Assembly (NCBI GenBank): GCA_947179485.1
Contig: OX359246.1
Location: forward strand, 37,117,632-37,181,631
Reading direction: 5' to 3'
DNA length: 64,000 nt
Source of the DNA: Allacma fusca
Taxonomy: Eukaryota; Arthropoda; Collembola; Symphypleona; Sminthuridae
Shown: piece after piece, positions 10,988-23,544 of the stretch
How positions within the stretch are numbered: the first letter of the stretch is position 1
How the letters are laid out: each line of letters opens with the position of its first letter
Translations under genes and position numbers: made by a program
Notes under the pieces: model-generated
Seen by the model: only the letters and a program-made list of their open reading frames with translations
What the model was told of the DNA's origin: nothing
The model's database searches: none

Positions 10988-12679
10988 GGAGGATATTCTC
11001 TAGAGAAAATCTTTCCGGACGGTTCTCATCTGGTTGTAGGAAATTACCCGGATCTCTGTGAGCTGAGTAGGCATTAAATACAGTCAACACTCCTTTTGGG
11101 TATGATTGAGTCCTCTTCCAAAAATACCACATTATTATCGTTTGAGCTAAAGTATCAAATTTAAACTTGAATCATTTTATTTTATTGAAATGATTTAAGT
11201 TACCTAGCTTAAAATCTTTCAAAACAGCTCGTGTGAACATCAGCACAATGGGGTATAGTCGCTGGGCTTCTTTGATGCACATTTCCAAATATTTTAGTTT
11301 TGGTAAATCCCCAGACTCGACCTCCCGTGTTTTATCATCTCCGAAAACCCCATCCAACTCTTCATGTACGATTGCCTGTTTGTTCATATGGTTTTTATTT
11401 AATTTAGTTAGTCATTAAAACTATCCACTGATATTATGGAATTCAAACGTTTTCGCTTAATCCTACAAAGATGTACCCTACGTAAGTCATTTGAACTCAA
11501 TTTTTGAGAACGTAACATCATAATCATTGTAAATTTTGCTCACCTGTTGTAAAGGATTTAGTCCAAGTAAGTAAATTGCAAAGATATAGCAGCGGCTGTT
11601 GAGTCATGACCCTATCATACCTTAAACATTATTTTCACTGCCCTGGACGGTGTTTTTAATTTTAGTTTTTACATTCTGACTATACCTCGATCGAGCATAA
11701 AAGTGTCAGTGTCGGCTTGGATGTCTTCATTTGTCCTTTCATATTCCCCAGCTGCTTGAATATTTAACAGCAAATCCAGAAAAGCAAATCTTTATGTAAT
11801 AAGTTTAATAAATAATTGTGCTACTAATTTCCATACGAGATTAAATGCAGCTTACGTTTTGCAATAAAACAATCCCTCTAATAAAATTCTCGTCATTAGA
11901 ACTTTGTTGAAAAACTGTCGCTTTTTCAGAGAGGCAAATGTATCCTTTCTGGCTTTTATAACCTGGTCTGTAAAACTGTAAAACATTATCAAGTTCACAG
12001 CAGTTAACTTATGGAAATAATTTCTTGGAACTAATTTACTCTTGGCCATCATGGGAATATATGCATGGCTGTTCAGACAGTCCCCGCATTTTGTACTCAT
12101 AAAAAACGCTCATGGGGTAACGTTGATTTTTATAAGTAATTGCTTGTGAATGCAATTACACGACATATGTGGTAACATGAAATGTAGCAACCAATCAAAA
12201 GTACGCCATTTTATATTTACTTTTCAATCCTCCCGTAATACATAGGACGAGAATTGGACCTGCAGAAAAACTGGATTTTGACCTATCCAAATAACACAAG
12301 TGTATCCAACAACTGGGTGAGACTATACCAGTATTTTCAACGAGCTTCCAAAATATACTCTGCACCGCTTCCCATACCGCTTCAACCATTCATCCATGAC
12401 TGTCATTGTGTCTAAATGTTATCGTACGTTGTTCAGATAATAACCAATATATTTGTAATATTATTTAAAACAATACGACATACCATCTGAATTCAAAAAC
12501 ATGTAGGCATGTCCTACGACGGGGTAGTCCTTATAACCTGGGAATTTTTTTAACATCCGATCCAGCCGACTCTCATGAACAAATACAGCCCAGTACAGAA
12601 TTGCAACTAGACCCGTTGTAACAATCCACGCCCAATTATTGCAAAAATCCAGAATTCCAGGGAAACTATTGTCAGACAT
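10988..12679 (-). pseudogene. CYP4-like P450, copy C (pseudogene)
   Basis: Exons recognised on the minus strand: 1 (12484-12679, one extra codon), 2 (about 12311-12411), 6 (about 11856-11961, degenerate), 7 (about 11686-11793), 8 (11544-11611), 9 (11204-11375) and the front part of 10 (10988-11135). Exons 3-5 are missing; segment R1 lies in their place. Lesions: an in-frame TAG in exon 2 where B has Leu, loss of the AG acceptor of exon 7, a 4-nt insertion at its end, a 1-nt deletion in exon 8, a 1-nt insertion in exon 10, and truncation of exon 10 before the haem Cys. KEALRLYP has become KEAQRLYP. It cannot make a P450. Confidence 0.93.
11985..12300. repeat. Dispersed segment R1, copy 2 (inside copy C)
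   Basis: Homologous to 2235-2620. In minus-strand direction it ends in TTTTACAG and is followed at once by the sequence of P450 exon 6 (GTTATAAAAG), reading FTDQVIK, close to the FTAEVIK of the intact copies. This suggests it is an old intron 5 rather than a random insertion. Confidence 0.6.
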
Positions 12680-12739
12680 TTCCGCTTGTGAAAGGTCCTT
12701 CCTGCATCTGAATGAACAAAGTAGCTGGAGGTAAAAGAT

Positions 12740-13260
12740 GAATATCTATATGTTACTATACTTACTGTTGTTGTCAATGGTATTCCTATTATTACCTATG
12801 TTGGATCGTGTCTTTAACAGATATATTCAATAGTTCAGTTTAAACAAAGACAGCTCGCGAGATATACGTTACTTCACATTTACATCTAGAAATTATTTGG
12901 ACAATAATAGAAAAATACTTCCAATGCTAGCTCTCTAATGATAAAGGGAAACATAATGCATGTCATACAGAGGAAATTATGAGAGCAAATCGGGTAATTA
13001 TTTTGAAGTTATATGCGTAATTCACAATAAGAATCAATGAGACATTTTCTTCACTTTTGTTAAGCACTGTTATTGTGCTACAGTTTACTACAACTATTGT
13101 AAGTACTAATGGGCTGTTTTGTAGAGTATATTATATAGTGAAAGTTGACTTAAAACTGTACGATTAAACCCGTATAATGTACACATGATATATAACTTTC
13201 ACATGGCTAGAAAATCATAATGTAATAATTACAAGAACTTTTTTATTAAAGGACACCGCA
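12740..13260. repeat. Duplicated 5' flank of P450 copies (copy at C)
   Basis: Almost identical to 8906-9296 plus 9900-9950, without the ribozyme-bearing insertion and the hAT MITE. It therefore shows the state before those two insertions, or a copy that escaped them. Confidence 0.75.
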
Positions 13261-13280
13261 CAATTCTTACGAGGATATGA

Positions 13281-14400
13281 GATTGCACAATTGAAATTGC
13301 ACATTATGCCTGCCCAAAATGCCCTGGCATTTTGGGCATTTTCATTTCATGGCATTTTGGGCATCTATGGCACTTTGGGCATTTTGGGCATATTCTGCCT
13401 AGGGCAGGCATTTTCGGCATATTAGCACCAATTTTTTCAATATATGGCTTTAGCCACCTGCTATTTTAGCAAAATAAGTCACAAAACAGTATGTTACAAA
13501 TAATTTTAATATTCAACTGGATTACCTCATAAAATTAAAGAAACAAAATATTTCCAAGAAGGTTAAAAAATTATTATTATTTATGGAAAAATAATAATAA
13601 TTCTATTTTCCTTGTTTTATTGTAAAAATTCGCTTGTACACCGTGTCTGGAATTATTTAGATTTCAAGAACAAATTATATATGCGGGCAAAGATGCAACA
13701 CAAAAAGATAAAACAGTTGTTAAAAGATTAAAAATATCTTTGTTTGTGAGTTTCAAAACTCGTCGGCATCTAAATGTATTTATTGTTACATTTTGGACTC
13801 CTAGAATTATTACACTGGTTTACTACGGCTAATTAAATGCAATTTTCAAAGTCGACACAAAATTTTCTACGGAGGTTTTGACATATATTATAACAGTCGC
13901 ATCTTATGTATCTAATGAAAGTGTAAACTTGTCTATACTTTACAAGCCATTATCAAAATACGGAATTTATGCTGGCACTGTGCAAATTGTTCTTTCCAAA
14001 TCCAAAAGTTTTTAATAATGTACAGCGTTGAATGTTTGCAAATCCCTTGGGGCTTAATTTTTTTTAAGGATTATTGAAATAACCATTGGCAATAAGTAAC
14101 GAATTAGACTAATTAAATTCTTTTTTTAAAATCAAGTACTTCTAACATTTTCTAAAACTGGATGGGTTTGATTATGCTATGAAAAACTCCCTTATATTCG
14201 TTACAGGAGCAATAATGGTCATATTGTATAAGTTTCTGTAAAAATGCCCAATATGCCCAAAATGCCTGCCGAAAATGCCCAAAATGCCGGGCATTTTCAG
14301 AGTAAGGCATTTTCAGGGCATTTTCGGCGTTTTGGACATTTTCAGGGCATTTTCAGGAGGGCATGCATAAAACCTAGGGCATTTTCATTTGTGCAACCCT
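13281..14400. mobile_element. hAT-type non-autonomous element, TSD GGATATGA
   Basis: A 1,120-bp insertion into repeat R2, flanked by the 8-bp direct repeat GGATATGA (13273-13280 and 14401-14408). The left end is gattgcacaat and the right end, reverse complemented, agggttgcacaaa. Both subterminal zones (13310-13440 and 14240-14390) are built of variants of gcattttgggcat in opposite orientation. The middle is AT-rich and has no ORF. Confidence 0.85.
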
Positions 14401-14408
14401 GGATATGA

Positions 14409-14880
14409 CCCCTGTACGATGTCAATTCATGGAGGTTCCGCCTTGATGAGTAGACCATTTTTGATAATTATCTCATTGAAATCTGAAAGGCAGATTCGGA
14501 GATATCACGCACACCGCACAATCCTTTTTACGAGAAAATGCCCTCTGTTCAATTTTAACAAAACAATTACTGCAGGGTGCGCCTTGATGCGTAGATCATT
14601 TTTGATAATTGCCCCAATAAAATCTGACGACAGGATTCGGAGATATCCCGGGTCAAAGTTTGCAAAAAATGAGGGGGGGGGGCTCATGGAGTACCAAAAA
14701 AATCAAACAGTGAAAATTAGCAATATAACTTCAAAAAAGGCAAGAGTAAAAAGTAAATAACGTGCAAAAACAAATTTCAGCGACATATGGCCTCAAAATC
14801 CCAAGACACTGACGTCAAGAGATCAAAGAGCGTCGTTACCGGTTTCATGATCTAAACGGGGATGAAACTGGCCCAGATTG
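14409..14880. repeat. Dispersed repeat R2, continued after the hAT insertion
   Basis: Resumes with cccctgtacgatgtcaattc and contains two partial copies of a block ending gattcggagatat (14449-14505 and 14587-14647), a G run at 14672-14681, and a match to 21480-21640. Confidence 0.5.
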
Positions 14881-14921
14881 GAACTAGGGCTTTGACTAGA
14901 CACATATTAAACGTGTGCCGA

Positions 14922-15420
14922 GTTTGGTTCCAGTTGGTGAAAGGATGACCCAGCTGTGACCTCCGAGGTTAATATCACACCCATACCGGATTTGGTACCT
15001 AAGAATTGTTCGAATTGCCCGCAAATGCGCTGGAGCTTTTGGTTTAAGCCCAGGTGAGTTGCCTGTCAACTTTGGTTCCAGTTGGTGACACGATGATTCA
15101 GCTGTGACCTCCGAGGTCAATTTCTTACCCATACGGGAATTGGTACCTAAAAATCATTCGAATAACCCTCTAATAGGCTAGAAATTTTGGTTTATGGCCA
15201 GATGAGTTGCCTGTGAAGTTTGGTTCCAGTTGGTGGCACGATGACCCAGCTGTAACCTCCGAGGTCAATATCACACCCATTCCGGATTTGGTGCCTAAAA
15301 ATTATTCGAATTGCTCGAAACTAAGGTAGAACTTATAGGTTTGAGCTCCGATGAGGTGCCTACCTAGATTGGTTCATGTTATTGACACAGTGGCCTTGCT
15401 CTGACCTCGTGGTTTTGTGT
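14922..15420. repeat. 148-bp tandem repeat, about 3.4 units
   Basis: The phrase tttggttccagttggtg recurs at 14923, 15071 and 15219 and, diverged, at 15368: spacing 148, 148 and 149 bp. Each unit also holds gacctccgaggt, cacccataccgga and tttggtacctaa. A diverged pair of units is present at about 21840-22060. The minus-strand reading frame through it (about 14896-15132) is a by-product of the repeat. Confidence 0.8.
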
Positions 15421-16499
15421 CACTTCAAATTACATCCAACCAGGCAAAGCTGGGCGCATACCCTACAGGTTTTCCTACAAGTAGGAAAAACTGTAGGTAA
15501 TACATGCTCAAATTTTGAAATATCAGGCAATTTGTATGTAGGCTGCATATTTCGAGGAAAACATTCTGCAATTTATGTATGCTCGGAATAATCAGTATGT
15601 AGATACAGAAAAATCATCTGTGATCAGCGCCACGTGCTAAGTCACCAGGAGGAGAAGGGCCGGCGGAATCAGGGCTATTGACAGTAATGTGGTGTGTACA
15701 ATAGAAGCGTATATTTAAATTCTCTCGTACTGGACACAGTTATATCTACTAGGCAAAGATGTTAACTGGGGCAAAAGAGAAAAACGGTTTATATATTTGC
15801 TTCCTTGTAAGTAGTATTACATTCAGTACGCATATAGTAAATTGTGCAAAACGTTTCGTCTTGGATTTTAAAACACCATGTACAAGTACTCCCGACCTCT
15901 ACCAGTCATTAGAACACACAATTCAATGTAAACAACAAATCCTACAATATATGGCGTAAGCTGTATTCTCCAACGTGCACACATGCATTACCATGAGTTT
16001 ATACATGACCTCATTTAATTTTCTGAGGTCAAACCGATCACACGATGTCCTTCAAAAACAATAGGGTTCTTCCTTTTTGCATGATCTGTCCCGGTAAAGT
16101 ATTTGTGGTTCTGCAGATATCGTGCGGACAGGACAGCCTCTACAGACAGGCAGATAGCCAGACCTTCCTAATAGGGACTCTCGCTTCGCCCCTAAAAAGG
16201 TAGGTACTTAAGCATGAAAAGGTAGGTATGTACTTTCGAACCTTCGGTATTCCAAAGCGCTGAATAAAAGCCCCATCTAGATTTTCTTTCAATAATGTTT
16301 TTTTACTTTGGTTTTGTTACTTGTTGCAATGCAAACGTTTTTAATTCGTTTGCATTGACGCTAGTAATCCTTGATCCCTTCCGAAATCCATATTAACATG
16401 CAAAGTGAAAACGTGATTCAACATGAGACTCAATGTGTAAATTTTTTATTAACATATTCGATATTAAACTGGTGTCTTTATTACAGCTGAGAGGGCCAA
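15421..16499. repeat. Dispersed repeat R3, copy 1, with a 580-bp insertion
   Basis: The blocks 15550-15612 and 16194-16490 together match 24185-24560 (shared gtatgctcggaataatcag-like, aaggtaggtacttaag and gcatgcaaagtgaaaa-like stretches). Sequence 15613-16193 is extra here. It ends in gggactctcgcttcgcccct and has no recognisable gene. Confidence 0.5.
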
Positions 16500-16690
16500 G
16501 AGTGCTTAGTTAGTGTCAAACATTTTACATTTTCGTGCTTGAAACGATCGTTTTGAGTTTCGTTTCAGTTTATAGACCAAACTGAAACACTTTTTTTGAA
16601 CTGAAACAAAACCATGAATTCGGTTAATTTCAGCGTATAAACTGAAACGAACCAAATTTTATGAAACGAACTGATACAGTGTAATGTGAG
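16500..16690. repeat. GAAACG-rich hAT-like fragment
   Basis: Dense in gaaacg/cgtttc and matching 32215-32402 closely, ending gatacagtg followed by taatgtgaggtagagg, the same host sequence that follows the copy at 32402. Only the right part of the element is present. Confidence 0.5.
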
Positions 16691-16926
16691 GTAGAGGAAT
16701 GTTTCACAATCTGAATTGTCTTGGCTCAAACTTTGAAATGGTTTGATCTTAGATTCTTTTAAACACCAAATTTTTTGGCAATCACATTTTGTAATTATTC
16801 TAAATTACAAATAAGTGTGATGGGATAGGAGGGGCGGATAATGCTTTAAGCTATAAATTCGGAACTGGACTACTGGAACTGAACTTCCAAGCTAAAGAAT
16901 GTTTTATACACGAACTTCGGTCAAAA

Positions 16927-19900
16927 CTATCGTGGACTGAACTTCGTCCGAATCCCATTTTTTGCTCTCAGAATCAATTCAGCCACGGCTTTAACCTTGT
17001 CCGGAGTTTCGAGTGACTGAACTTGAAAATTCCGAAATATATTTGCCAGAATCGTTTTCATTTCTCCCATTGCAAACTTTTGACCGATGCAATTTCGGGA
17101 GCCAGCAGAGAACGGTATGTAGGCGTAGGGATGACGGTTGAGAGTATTCTCCAGGGAAAATCTTTCCGGGCGGTACTCTTCGGGCTCTGGGAAATTATCC
17201 GGATCTCTATTGGCTGAGTATGCATTAAATGCAACGATCGCTCCTTTCGGTATGATTGAGTTCTCGTCTGTAAACGTCCCACATTATTAGCAACTGATCT
17301 TATTTAAATATTAAATCAAAATAAATAAATACCAAAATAATTTAAACTTGAAGAATTTTATTCATTTGAAATGATTTAAGTTACCCAGTTTAAAATCTTC
17401 CAACACAGCTCGCGAGAATAACGGTACAATGGGATACAGTCGTAAGGCTTCTTTGATGCACATTTCCAAATATTTTAGTTTTGGGAAATCCGTAGACTCC
17501 ACCTGCCGTGTTTTGTCGTCTCCGAAAACCCCGTCCAGCTCTTCATGTACGATTGCCTGTGGGATCATTTAAAATCTTTATTTCCTCCACAAATATGTAA
17601 TTTCATGTTCCAGAATTGAAAGTCAGCACAACTTCATAAGTATTTATAATAGGTCCAAGTGCAAGATCTCATTCGAACCGTCACGTTGACCATTAATACA
17701 TTTTTTTTAAATTTGACCGCAGTTTTACAGATCTATTTCGTTTGCGAACCGCCTTTTGTTTTGCGGAGTAAAAGAACAAACATAAGGTCTAACGAGAACA
17801 CAGTTGTTTTTCAAAATAAAGAGGACATGGTTCAAAATTTCGAAAAATTTATTTTCGAACAACGATGATAATGTTGTAAAACTGCGATAAGGTTCGATTA
17901 GGTTGCATCATGTGAGTCATAAATAACTCATTTCGGGGTATAATTGTTCGACAATTTAAAATAAATTTGATGACAATTTTGAAACTAGTTTAAAATTTAA
18001 CGTCATTTTGCAAAAAAGGATCTTAACCAAACTTTTAGCATTTGTTTCTGTATGTATCTGTACAACAAGTAAGTTTTAACGGGACTCCTCTACTTAAAAC
18101 TATTTGACTACGGAAGAAGTTTTTAAATTCAACTTCATTTTCGAGCTGCAACAACAAACTATTGACTGAGATGTTGCATTTCGGTAATTCATAATATTGA
18201 AGCACAACATTTGTCGATCTCGAATTATTTGACAGAGCCTTTTAAAATATGGTCATTTGACAATGAGCTCAGTACAGACAATCAAATCAGTCTGGAAACT
18301 AGTGTTTTTATGTAAGTCATCCATGAAAATCAACGCTGATATTACACGGTATTACTGAATAATATAAAACAAATCCATTTGAACTTTTCTTTGGAGAATC
18401 GTAAGGAACAAAAGCGTCACCTGATGTGAAGGATGCAGTCCGAGTAAATAAATTGCCCAGGATATAGCAGCGGCTGTTGTGTCGTGACCCTGTCATACAT
18501 CAAACACTGTTATCCAATGGCTGAACTGGGTGTTTAATTTTAGTTTGTAGATTCTGACTATACCTCAAACATAAAAGTGTTCGTCTCGGCTTGGATGTCT
18601 TCATCTGTCATTTCATATTCCCCAGCGGCTTGAATATTTAGCAGTAAATCCAGAAAAGCAAATCTTTCTGTAATTTACGTTAAATTTTGCTGTAATAATA
18701 ATCCACATGGAAGCTAATATCTACGCGAGATTAAATGCAGCTTACTTTTTGTACTAAAGTAACCGCTCTCATCGTCATCATTATTACTTTGTTGTAAAAA
18801 GTGAGACGCTTTTTCAGATGAAAATGTTTCCTTCCTATCTTTTATAACCTTAAAATCATTCCCAGAGGGATATTAGGAATATCTTATCTCTCATGTACTC
18901 GAACGACCTATAATTGGAAAATACTTTTGCAAACCTCTGCGGTAAAGGAGTGCAAAATTTTACGATTGGCTTTTTCCTCCTTGCCAAACTTCGACAAGTA
19001 ATTCCAGATTATTGGGTTTTGCAACCAAGGTTTTGTCCATCTCATCCATAATAACTCAGACTCCTTCAAGGTTGCTCTCAAAAACGGATTCTTTTCATCA
19101 AGTAACGAATTTAGTTTTTTCCCCATCGCAGTTTCTACGAAGCAAAAGGGAAATAATTCAGTTTTACCTTCCAGAAAACACTGGTACATCCACGAATTAA
19201 TAACCTTACAATTATTGATAAATTGATGTTCGACAAAAATACCACAAATCACGTCGAGTGTACAACGATTAACGATCCCATGTATTTCGCATTCTTTGCC
19301 CTCCAATTTCTTCAAAACGTTCACCAGAACCTTGGCATGGTCATCAAATATGGGCTGGAAGTTTTCCAAAATTTTGAAATGGAAAGCAGGTGTGAGGAGC
19401 TTTCTATGCGTGTACCACTTTTTCCCTGCAATCAGGTTCAAACATTTTATACAGCCAGTACTATAGAGGACAAAACAAATGCATAAGAACATTAAAAAAA
19501 TTCCGCAGATAAATATTCCAGACCAAACCTCTGCTGATTAATAGACCATCTCCTAGCCATTCCTTCATTTGATCATAAAATAAAGACTTGTTGATCAGTT
19601 CGGGAGCTGTGGCAACTTTCTACAAATTATATTCCCAAAAAAAATCAATGCTGTGAAACTGTAAAAAAATCAATAAAAACTACAAATTTATTTAAACCAA
19701 AAAATATTAAAAGAGTTACTTCGAAATCATCTGGACTAGACAGTACCAACAATTTCAACGAGGTTCCGAAATACACTCTGCAACGCTTCCCATACTTTTT
19801 CAACCAGCCATCGATGACTGTCAGTGTGTCTAAATGTCATCATACAATATTCAGAGGGAGCATCATATACCGCATCTCCTATTTTTGATATATTATTTAA

Positions 19901-20108
19901 AACAATGCGACATACCCTCTGGATTAAAAAACATGTAGGCATGTCCTACGACTGGATAATCCTTATAACCTGGGAATTTTTTTAACATCCGATCCAGCCG
20001 ACTCTCATGAACAAATACAGCCCAGTACAGAATTGCAACTAGCCCCGTTGAAACAACCCATGCCCAATTGAAGAAATTCAGAATTCCAGGGAAACTATTG
20101 CCAGACAT
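16927..20108 (-). CDS. CYP4-like cytochrome P450, copy D (intact, 10 exons)
   Basis: Predicted 521-residue microsomal P450. Minus-strand exons: 19916-20108, 19720-19829, 19529-19619, 19243-19425, 18935-19134, 18746-18848, 18564-18667, 18421-18489, 17385-17556, 16927-17267; all junctions GT-AG, phases consistent, stop TAG after KFSPR. Anchor at residues 14-33 (NWAWVVSTGLVAILYWAVFV); GKKWYTHRKLLTPAFHF; ETAMG across exons 4/5; FMFEGHDTT with the CYP4 Glu at about 328; E387-R390 of the ExxR motif; haem loop FSAGSRNCIGQ with Cys about 468. The start is MSGNS; the in-frame extension to 20159 is shared only with F and precedes a weaker Met. Intron 8 is 864 bp, others 65-110 bp. I see no lesion. Confidence 0.94.
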
Positions 20109-21419
20109 TCTCGCTTGTGAAATGTTCTTTAAAAACTCAAATGAAATTGGACGTAACAAATGACATTATCATCACTCCCGTTCAAGTGAAGTTGTAGTTT
20201 TGAAATGACAAGGAAATGCGTAGGTTAGGTTCTTTAGCTTGATTTCAAGGGGACAACAAGTTTCAATGTATCCAAAAAATCAACTGTCCATTGTCCACTG
20301 CTGTAGAGGGTGTAATGAAAGGTCAGTTCTGGCACAGTATGTAATAACTTAAATAAAAACTAGTAACGCAGGTAGATTAGCAGGATTCACAGGAGTGTAA
20401 TGCTAACTCTCTCTGCATTCAATGCATTGGTCTTTTGGGACAAATATTCAAGCAAGGTTAGTGCGAGTAATAGGGCACTATTTCTGTATTCAACTTGTTG
20501 GAATGATAGGAGTGCGGCTGTAGAAGTAAAATACGTACGTGACTAAAGATAAAAACTACCAAAACAATCGGTAGTCTAGGAGTAGAATTCTACTATATGG
20601 TATAGGTACATACATATATGATGGATATCTATATGTTACAATACTGTTGCTATCATTCATATTCGTTGAAAACAAGAATTTTTCCTTTCCTCCTTTCAAA
20701 TGTTTTCCAAGTATATGTAGTATATATGTATGTATGTGGACTTTGGATACATGAACGTTGTAGATGTTGTTATTGTAATGAGCTGGAAGCTAACTTGTTC
20801 AATGTGAAGCTGCCTATGCCTGTGAGAGTGTGGCCAGTAATGAGCTGTTGACGTTAAGTATATATATATATATAGTTATAACTATATGTCGTCTCTTTAA
20901 TAGATATATTGAACAGTTCAGTTTCAACAAAGATGGCTCGCGAGATATACGTTAGTTCACACTCATATCTAGAAATTAAATGGACAATAATAGAAAAATA
21001 CTTCCAAAGTTAGATCTTTAATGATAAAGGACAACATAGTGCATGTCATACAGAGCCCACAATCAGAACAAAGATCCCACGCGTAATTATTTTGAAGTTA
21101 CATACATATAATTATGCGTAATTCATAATCAGAATCAAGGCCGGTCAGTTATTCACCTTTATTAAGCACTGTGGTTGTACTACAGCTTATATAACCATTG
21201 TAAGCAATAATGGACTTTTTTCCTGTCCAGTCTCATAACCGACAGGGATTCTGAATAGTAATGCACACTATTTTTTAGCAGAAACAAATTCACAGAGAGT
21301 CCGTTACATGGTGAGAGCATTCACAACTGTATTATTAGACTCGCATGAATAATACACGCATGATAAATACAAAATTTCCCATGCCTGGAAAATCCATTCG
21401 TATAGTAATTGTAATAACT
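20109..21419. repeat. 5' flank of copy D, partly shared with F and with B/C
   Basis: The first part (20109-20560) is homologous to 36244-36420 upstream of F (shared gggacaaatattcaagcaag). The second part (20870-21230) is homologous to the flanks of B and C. The two flank types are joined here. No gene. A TA run lies at 20858-20876. Confidence 0.6.
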
Positions 21420-22110
21420 TTTTTATTGGCGCTTTCAAAGGACACCGCACAATCCTTACGAGGATATGCCTCCTACGTCAATAAAGAATTTCATGAAGGG
21501 CGCTCTTGATGTGTGGATCATTTTTGATAATTGGCTCATTGAAATCCGAAGGCAGATTCCGAGATATCAGGTTTAAATTTGGATAAAAATCAAGGGGCAC
21601 ATGGGGTGCCAAACCATAAACAATGGTAAAATTCAGTAATTAAAATACAAAAATCAATTCGATATAATCCGAAGAAACTAAAAAAATAAATTTGCACTTG
21701 ATATGCTTGCCAGGTCGAGTTATTGACTCCAAGTGTTTAGATGCTGCCAATACAGGTTTTATATCCAGAATCATGTTACAGCTGCCATCTAATAGAGTAG
21801 AACGTTTAACCTAGGTGCAAAGCACGCTAGGCTTGCCGTAAGTGACCGATGATCACTCGGTGACCTCCTGGGTCAACATTACATCCATACCGGATTCGGT
21901 ATCTAAATATGGTATAAAGCAGCCCGAAATGGACCTGAAATTCTAGTTTGGGAACAAGGATTTAGCGGACCAAGCTTGGTTCCAGTTTGTGATGTAATGA
22001 TCCATCAGTGACTGCCCGTTTCCATATCACATACATATCAGATTTGGTACCTAAGTATTCTACAAATCGACGAGAAATTGTGTTGTCTTTTGGGTTCATT
22101 TTTTAGTAAT
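21420..22110. repeat. Repeat R2 and diverged 148-bp units
   Basis: R2 at 21420-21700 (gctttcaaaggacaccgcac, gatgtgtggatcatttttga) followed by two diverged relatives of the 148-bp unit at about 21840-22060 (catccataccggattcggta, tcagatttggtacctaag). Same order as at 14401-15420, so R2 and the tandem units belong to one larger repeat. Confidence 0.55.
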
Positions 22111-22862
22111 TTTGACGTGTGATATGGTTAAACGGAAATTAATGCTGGTAATTATTACCTTATCGCTGTTTGTATTACAGTACTACATTTTGCATTTTAA
22201 ACTTTACATCACTAAACATACCACACAACTCCTTCTAAATGCTAATAAGACCCAAGCTGGCTCTTCCATGCGCAGCCAATGTCTTGCACCCAGAAAAATT
22301 ACTGTCGTGACAGACGGGAAAATTATCATGTTGTAATGTAAGTTGTATAATTATTTGACTGGGTTGCGTCATGTCGGCTTTAATTTCGGAGTTATCGACA
22401 AACTAAAAAACATTTCATTCAGTCATTTTGTAAAAAAGAGTCCCAACCAAAATTTAAAAAAAATCTCTTATATAACGTCATTTCTAATGGGAACTCCTAT
22501 ACTCAGAACTATTTGACTACGGATGAAGTTTTTAAATTTAACTTCGTTTTCGAGCAGCAACAACAAACTATTGACTGAGATGTTGCATTTCGGTCATTAA
22601 TAATACTAAAGCATAATAATTTATGTCGAACTCGAAATATTTGATAGAAAATTTGAAAATTTGGTATATATTTGACCATTTTGATCATCTGAGCTCAGTA
22701 CAAACAATCAAATAAGCCTGGAAAGTGTTTTTGTAACATTCACCCATGTAAATTAACGCTGATATTACACGGTTTTGTTGAATAATAAAAATTGATGTTT
22801 CCAAAATCCCAACTATGTCATTTGAACTTTTCTTTGGAGAAACGTAAGGTAAAAAGCGCCAC

Positions 22863-23507
22863 CTGTTGTGAAGGATGCAGTCCGAGTAAATAAATTGTCC
22901 AAGATATACAGATAGCAGCTGCAGTTGTGCCGTGACCCTGTCATACGTTAAACATTATTTTCACCGGCCTGGATTGGATTTTTAACTTTAGTTTCTTAGA
23001 TTCTGACCATACCTCGAACATAAAAGTGTCCGTCTCGGCTTGGATGTCTTTCTGTAATAATTTTAATAACTAATTGCGCTGTTAATAAAAATTAACATGG
23101 AAGCTAATTTCCATACGACAGTAAATGCGGCTTACTTTTTACACTGAAGTAACCGCTTTCATCGTCATCATTAATACTTTGTTGTAAAAACTGAGACACT
23201 TTTTCAGATGAACTGTTTCTTTTCTTTCTTTCTTTTGTAACCTTAAAATCATTCCCATTTCATCCGAATCTCATTTTTCACTCTCAGAACAATTCAGCCA
23301 CGGCTTTAACCTTGTCCGGAGTTTCGAGTGACCGAACTTGAAAACTCTGAAATATATTTGCAAGAATTGTTTTCATTTCTCCCATTACAAACTTTTGACG
23401 GATACGATTTCGGGAGCCAGCAGAGAACGGTATGTAATAGTAGGAATGACGTTTGAGAGTTTTCTCTGGAGAAAATATTTCCGGACGGTGCTCTTCTGGT
23501 TTTCCTT
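22863..23507 (-). pseudogene. CYP4-like P450, copy E (rearranged pseudogene)
   Basis: Minus-strand fragments in scrambled order: a piece of exon 10 (about 23258-23507), then exon 6 (23136-23241), exon 7 (23013-23051) and exon 8 (22863-22937). Exons 1-5 and 9 are absent, and exon 10 lies upstream of exon 6. Exon 7 has lost about 65 nt, which breaks the frame. Exon 8 carries two extra codons and reads GHGTT. The haem region is mutated and out of frame. At its right end the exon 10 piece is joined to a second exon-6 start attached to segment R1. Confidence 0.88.
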
Positions 23508-23544
23508 TGTAACCTTGTCTGTGAAAAACAATAAAAACGGTAAA

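Noticed and set aside
14896..15132. Minus-strand frame of 78 codons
   Set aside because: It lies in the 148-bp tandem repeat and reflects the repeat, not a gene.
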